Source: Conidiobolus incongruus B7586
Taxonomy: Eukaryota > Entomophthoromycota > Entomophthoromycetes > Entomophthorales > Conidiobolaceae
Length of the DNA: 10,000 nt
Direction of reading: 5' to 3'
Assembly: GCA_000697335.1 (NCBI GenBank)
Contig: JNEM01014558.1
Span: 1 to 10,000, forward strand
Shown: piece by piece, positions 6,213-10,000 of the stretch
Numbering within the stretch: the stretch's first letter is position 1
Layout: every line of letters begins with the position of its first letter
Position numbers and translations under genes: made by a program
The notes under the pieces: generated by a model
What the model saw: only the letters and a program-made list of their open reading frames with translations
Databases searched by the model: none
Told to the model about the DNA's origin: nothing

Positions 6213-7630
6213 TTCCATTAATATATTTAAAACGGATATTGTTTATTCTTTTTAATAACAATAATATAATTTAAAAGCTCTTTTGATTTGTTTAAAATAT
6301 TAAATTCAAAGTATAATATTTTTATTATTGTTAATAATTTTGATTTCATTTAAATATTAAAATTTATTTTATTCAATAATTAATTGAGGTGGAAAACAGT
6401 CAAAGTTGGAAATTAATTAAAAGGAGGTTCCAAATTATGTTTTTAAAAAAATATTTAAAATAATCACCGGTTAATGCTGATTCATTATACCCTATCTAAT
6501 AATTTAAATAGTATTATAATTAGTATATAAACATTTTTTTATAATATAGTCAAATGCGCAATTTAAATACTTGGAAAAAATTATAACTAAAATAATCTCG
6601 ATTCCTTTATTAAGTTCTTAATTTCCAAAAATTGAAATTATATATATATGTATATTGAAATATGAAAAAAAAATTATTTTGACCAATTATGAGACACATA
6701 TTTTTATAAATTTATATATAATCATCTTTGATATTGCTTTATATATATATTTCTGTTCCTCAAAATAAAAAAAAATTTGAATAAAATTTAATATTTTCCC
6801 ATTAAAATATGATCACCTCTATAATTAAAATGGATTATTCTAATAGAATTTAAATCTATACTATTATACCAAGGGTAATGACATAATTTTTTTAAAATAT
6901 TTAATGGATATATTAAGATTATTACTTTCTCATATTATAAAATTTCTATCATAAATAAAAATAGAATAAATTTTTTTGTAACTTTAATTAAGATTTTATT
7001 ATTATCAAAATAAGATAAATATAGATTACTAGGTATGATACAAGTGTTAATTGTATTGATAATGAACGTTGACAATGGAATTGCTATTAAGATTAAAATT
7101 AACTTTAATTTAATTGAGATTAATGTGATTAATTCATATGCATTAAATTTAATTGAATGGCAATTGAAGTTTTAAATTCATGGAATTATTAATTCTCGGA
7201 TAAAAATTTTATTATTGGAGGAATTTTTAAAATTTAAATAATTATAATAATAAAGATATTGGATATTACTTAAATTTATTTTAATATTTTAATCATTTAA
7301 TAATTATAGTTTGTGTTAATAAATTTAATATCTCCAATTAATATTAGGATCATTTTAATAAAGCCCTCAAATAATAAATAAATTTTAATAATATTCTATT
7401 CAAAATTACTATAAACAATTATTATATACTATGAATATTTCTCTATTTATTTTTCTTTTTATTATTTTCAAATTAAATTTAACTACAGTAATTAAAAAAT
7501 ATAATATTATATTATCTCAATTTTGGTAAAAATTTTAAAATTTTTAAAAGTTTGTCATTTTTAATTTTTTTTATTTCAAAATAATAAAGATATAAAAATA
7601 AGTTTAACATCAAATAAAAAAAATTTTTAA

Positions 7631-7649
7631 ATATATATATATATATATA
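7631..7649. repeat. (AT)n microsatellite
   Basis: An uninterrupted run of alternating A and T covers 19 bases. It is simple sequence without further meaning. Confidence 0.9.
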
Positions 7650-7930
7650 ATTTTTAATAATTGTAAAAAATTCAAATTATTACTAAAAATTTAAAAATAA
7701 CTTGTAATTATTTTAATTGTTAAACTAATATTCTATCAATTTTATTTTCTCATATAATAACTAATTTCTATTTAATAAACAAAGTTGATTGAGAAATTAT
7801 ATACTAAATCACATGTAAAAATAATATCCTCAATAATTTGCAAATTTTGTTTGGGTTAAAATCCACTTCGTGTATGAATAGGATATAAATTATTTAAGGT
7901 TAATCCACAGTGTAAAAATAGTGTTAATAA

Positions 7931-7936
7931 TTTATT
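7931..7936 (-). terminator. Polyadenylation signal AATAAA of the beta-adaptin gene
   Basis: The plus strand reads TTTATT, giving AATAAA on the minus strand about 25 bases after the TAA stop at 7962. The distance is normal for a short fungal 3' UTR. Cleavage would be expected around 7900-7920. The motif is easy to find by chance in AT-rich DNA, but the position fits. Confidence 0.55.
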
Positions 7937-7961
7937 CAATGTTTTAAGATATGTAAAAGGT

Positions 7962-9970
7962 TTAGAAGGCAATGAGCAATTCTTCAGGCTCTTGGTTGGC
8001 TAAAGTCTGTTGGGCTGATGGTGGAATTGAAGTGGATTCCGACGTGGAAGCTTGGTAATCGCCAGAGTTTTGATGATCTGTAAGTGACATAACGGTGTCA
8101 ACTTCGGGACGGTCTGATTGGATGAAGGTTTCTGGTAGCTTGTGATAGACAGATGCAAGAGATGATAACTCCTTCATCAAACGATCGATGATATGGTTGT
8201 CAAGTTTGGGTAAATTGGATGCGAGGATGGGCTTTTGAGATAATACAATTTTCTAAAAGGTATAATCAGTTAAAAACAGTGATCACAGGCAAGCTGCGTA
8301 ATGAAAAAATACCTGAGTAGCTTGTGAATCGGTTGATAACAACCTCCAGTAAATATAAGCTCTGTCTCTGACATCAGGGTTCTCGCCTTCGGTAGCAATT
8401 TTGAGATTTTTGAGGACAAGATCTTGAGCTTCGGAAGGCTTCGTTAAGAATAGTTTTACAGTGGAGGTGAGTAACATTAACTGAACGTTGGTAGGCTCCT
8501 CCGTGAAGTTCTCTAAAAAGGAGGCCATAATATCAACAGAGTTGTTGATTTTGGCGCTATATTCACCCAAGATCCAAATGAGTGATACTTTGGCTTCTGG
8601 ACTATTAATTGCTTCCAAATGATTGCAGAGGATTGGGATCACTCCTTCATGTTGGTTAGGGTATTGACGGAAGATGTCCTGAATTTATATATTAGTAAAT
8701 TAACAACAACAAAAAATAATATATTGAAAATTTATTACCTTCATGACAACAACAACTTCTTGGACAACGAAATCTACTTTATTTTGGATGAGTTCAACCA
8801 ATGCTTGGACAGCTTTGGGAGTGACATCAGGGACTTGTAATGCCAACTGACCAATGCAACGAATTGACTTCTTGACAAAATCAATATCAACTTCATTAGA
8901 GTATCTAAATTAAACAGTCATTATACAATATAAATTAAAAAAAATATTATATGAATCATACTCTTTCAATTCCAATAAAACTTGATCACAATTGTGTTCA
9001 TTTGTCAATCTGATTATAACATCCAATTTCTCCAATTTGACATATAAAGGATCGTTATATTTACAGAAGAACATTCTGATATCTCTATTCAACAAATCGG
9101 GATACTTTTGTAAGATTAATTGTAAATTTTTCAATAATACATATTGAACTTCAGGAGATTCTGATAATAAAGTAACTATAATAATCAAATAAATATTTTG
9201 AAAGGGTAATAATAAAAATATTAAATTTACTCAAAGCAGGTGGGATTTTGTTAAATACTTTAGTCCTCAACTCTTCGTTTTGGATCATTGGTAAGTTAAT
9301 GAATAATAACTAGAAATCAATAATAAATAAATGAGATGATCTTTGATAATTCATCGATTTAACTTACTCTAATAGCCATTAATACAACGCTAGCATTGGC
9401 ATGGGATAATCTAGGTAAAATTCTTTCACAGATGCCTTCAGCTTCGCGAGGTTCTTGTGCTTCATATTCTGATAAACATTCCATAATTTGGATTTGCCCC
9501 CATCTATTCAATGTTAAATAATTTATAAATCAGTGTAAATAAAATATACTTACTCAGTACATTCGTTCATTGCTCTCAATAATTTAGTCATAATAGGGAA
9601 AGTGATAACTAATGCCTTATTATTAGGAGATAATTCATTAATTTCCATCAGAGCAGCAACAGCATTAGATACCACCTAAAGTTTGTGAATAAAATTATAA
9701 ATAAATTAAAATTAATAAATTTACCACTGGGTTACTATCACTTAATAATTCCAATAAAGCCAAAATAAACCCATTTTCAACGCAGAGTTCAGGATTAATA
9801 TCAAATAATTTGGCAACAGCGATAGCAGCAGTCTTACGAACGTAAGGGTCGTCATCCTTCAAAGCTTTACGCAAAGGGTCGCACAAATAATCTGTGATCT
9901 TGTCAACTCTAATACATCCCATAGTTCTAATAGCGAGAGCTCGAATAAGGGGATTATTATCTTCAGTATC
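7962..9970 (-). CDS. APL2: Beta-adaptin, clathrin adaptor large subunit (AP-1 type likely), 3' part, eight exons
   Basis: The gene encodes the beta subunit of a clathrin adaptor complex, which links clathrin to cargo at the trans-Golgi/endosome (AP-1) or plasma membrane (AP-2). Exons in transcript order are 9725-9970, 9554-9675, 9368-9503, 9231-9309, 8962-9175, 8739-8904, 8313-8678 and 7962-8252. All introns are GT-AG and 49-60 bases long. The joined frame is 539 codons plus TAA, and every junction restores a conserved adaptin motif. The HEAT/ARM solenoid shows [86 protein letters not shown] and LASVYHK. About 93 N-terminal residues are beyond the window. After the solenoid only about 50 polar residues remain, ending in EELLIAF. 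The animal-type hinge and ear are absent, as in many fungi. AP-1 is favoured by the SQKP...LASVYHK region, from memory of fungal AP-1 sequences; AP-2 is not excluded. Confidence 0.96.
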
Positions 9971-10000
9971 CTAAAAAACTCAAAGATTTAATTATAATTC
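9971..10000 (-). other. 3' end of a further beta-adaptin intron
   Basis: The minus strand reads a T-rich stretch ending in TTTTTTAG directly before GATACTGAAGAT. This is the acceptor end of an intron whose donor lies beyond the window. The exon that follows encodes [16 protein letters not shown], equivalent to about residue 94 onward of animal beta-adaptins. Confidence 0.85.

Larger units (their letters stand above)
5880..7925. other. AT-rich intergenic DNA between convergent genes
   Basis: About 2 kb separate the 3' ends of the two genes. Most of it is nearly pure A/T with simple-sequence tracts. An island of more mixed composition at about 5960-6230 holds four short hairpins and one GC-rich 9-mer. 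No open frame, tRNA or transposon-like structure was recognised. Confidence 0.7.

Noticed and set aside
8619-8840. Plus-strand 73-residue frame
   Set aside because: It is antisense to two beta-adaptin exons and the intron between them.
1-10000. tRNA genes, CRISPR arrays, transposon or virus-like genes
   Set aside because: No TTCGA-type arm in a cloverleaf, no regular repeats with spacers, and no transposase, polymerase or capsid-like frame was recognised.

Overview
The window is nuclear DNA of an AT-rich, intron-bearing eukaryote, most likely a fungus, perhaps an early-diverging one (Zoopagomycota or Mucoromycota type). The grounds are very small GT-AG introns (49-60 bases), a GATA-finger plus PHD-finger regulator, a beta-adaptin that lacks the animal-type ear domain, and long intergenic DNA that is almost all A and T. 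The phylum is an inference; no rRNA or marker gene is present to fix it.

Two protein genes can be supported, and they are convergent. The plus-strand gene at 4578-5699 is a single-exon, 373-residue putative transcription or chromatin regulator. It has a Pro/Ser-rich N-terminal half, an atypical GATA-like zinc finger (fourth ligand His, or a Cys two residues later) and then a PHD finger. Its 5' side holds a recognisable promoter: clustered ATTGG (inverted CCAAT) boxes at 3824-3857, AGGGG boxes at 4043-4068, another ATTGG at 4153 and a TATAAAAGGGG box at 4185. A leader of roughly 350 bases follows, with a perfect 11-bp hairpin, upstream AUGs and a possible small intron.

The minus-strand gene (7962 to beyond 10000) is the 3' part of a clathrin-adaptor beta subunit (beta-adaptin, most likely AP-1 beta). 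Eight exons and seven complete introns can be placed exactly; they join to 539 codons plus a stop, with exon phases that fit throughout. About the first 90 residues lie outside the window. The protein ends soon after the solenoid with a short polar tail and a terminal hydrophobic motif. An AATAAA signal lies about 25 bases after its stop.

The rest is non-coding. Positions 1-950, 1980-2760 and most of 5880-7920 are extremely AT-rich. Positions 950-1900, 2760-4180 and 5960-6230 have more mixed composition and contain many short inverted repeats. No tRNA, rRNA, CRISPR array, transposon ORF or viral-type gene was recognised. The two genes share no evident function: one is a regulator with a long promoter, the other a housekeeping trafficking gene.
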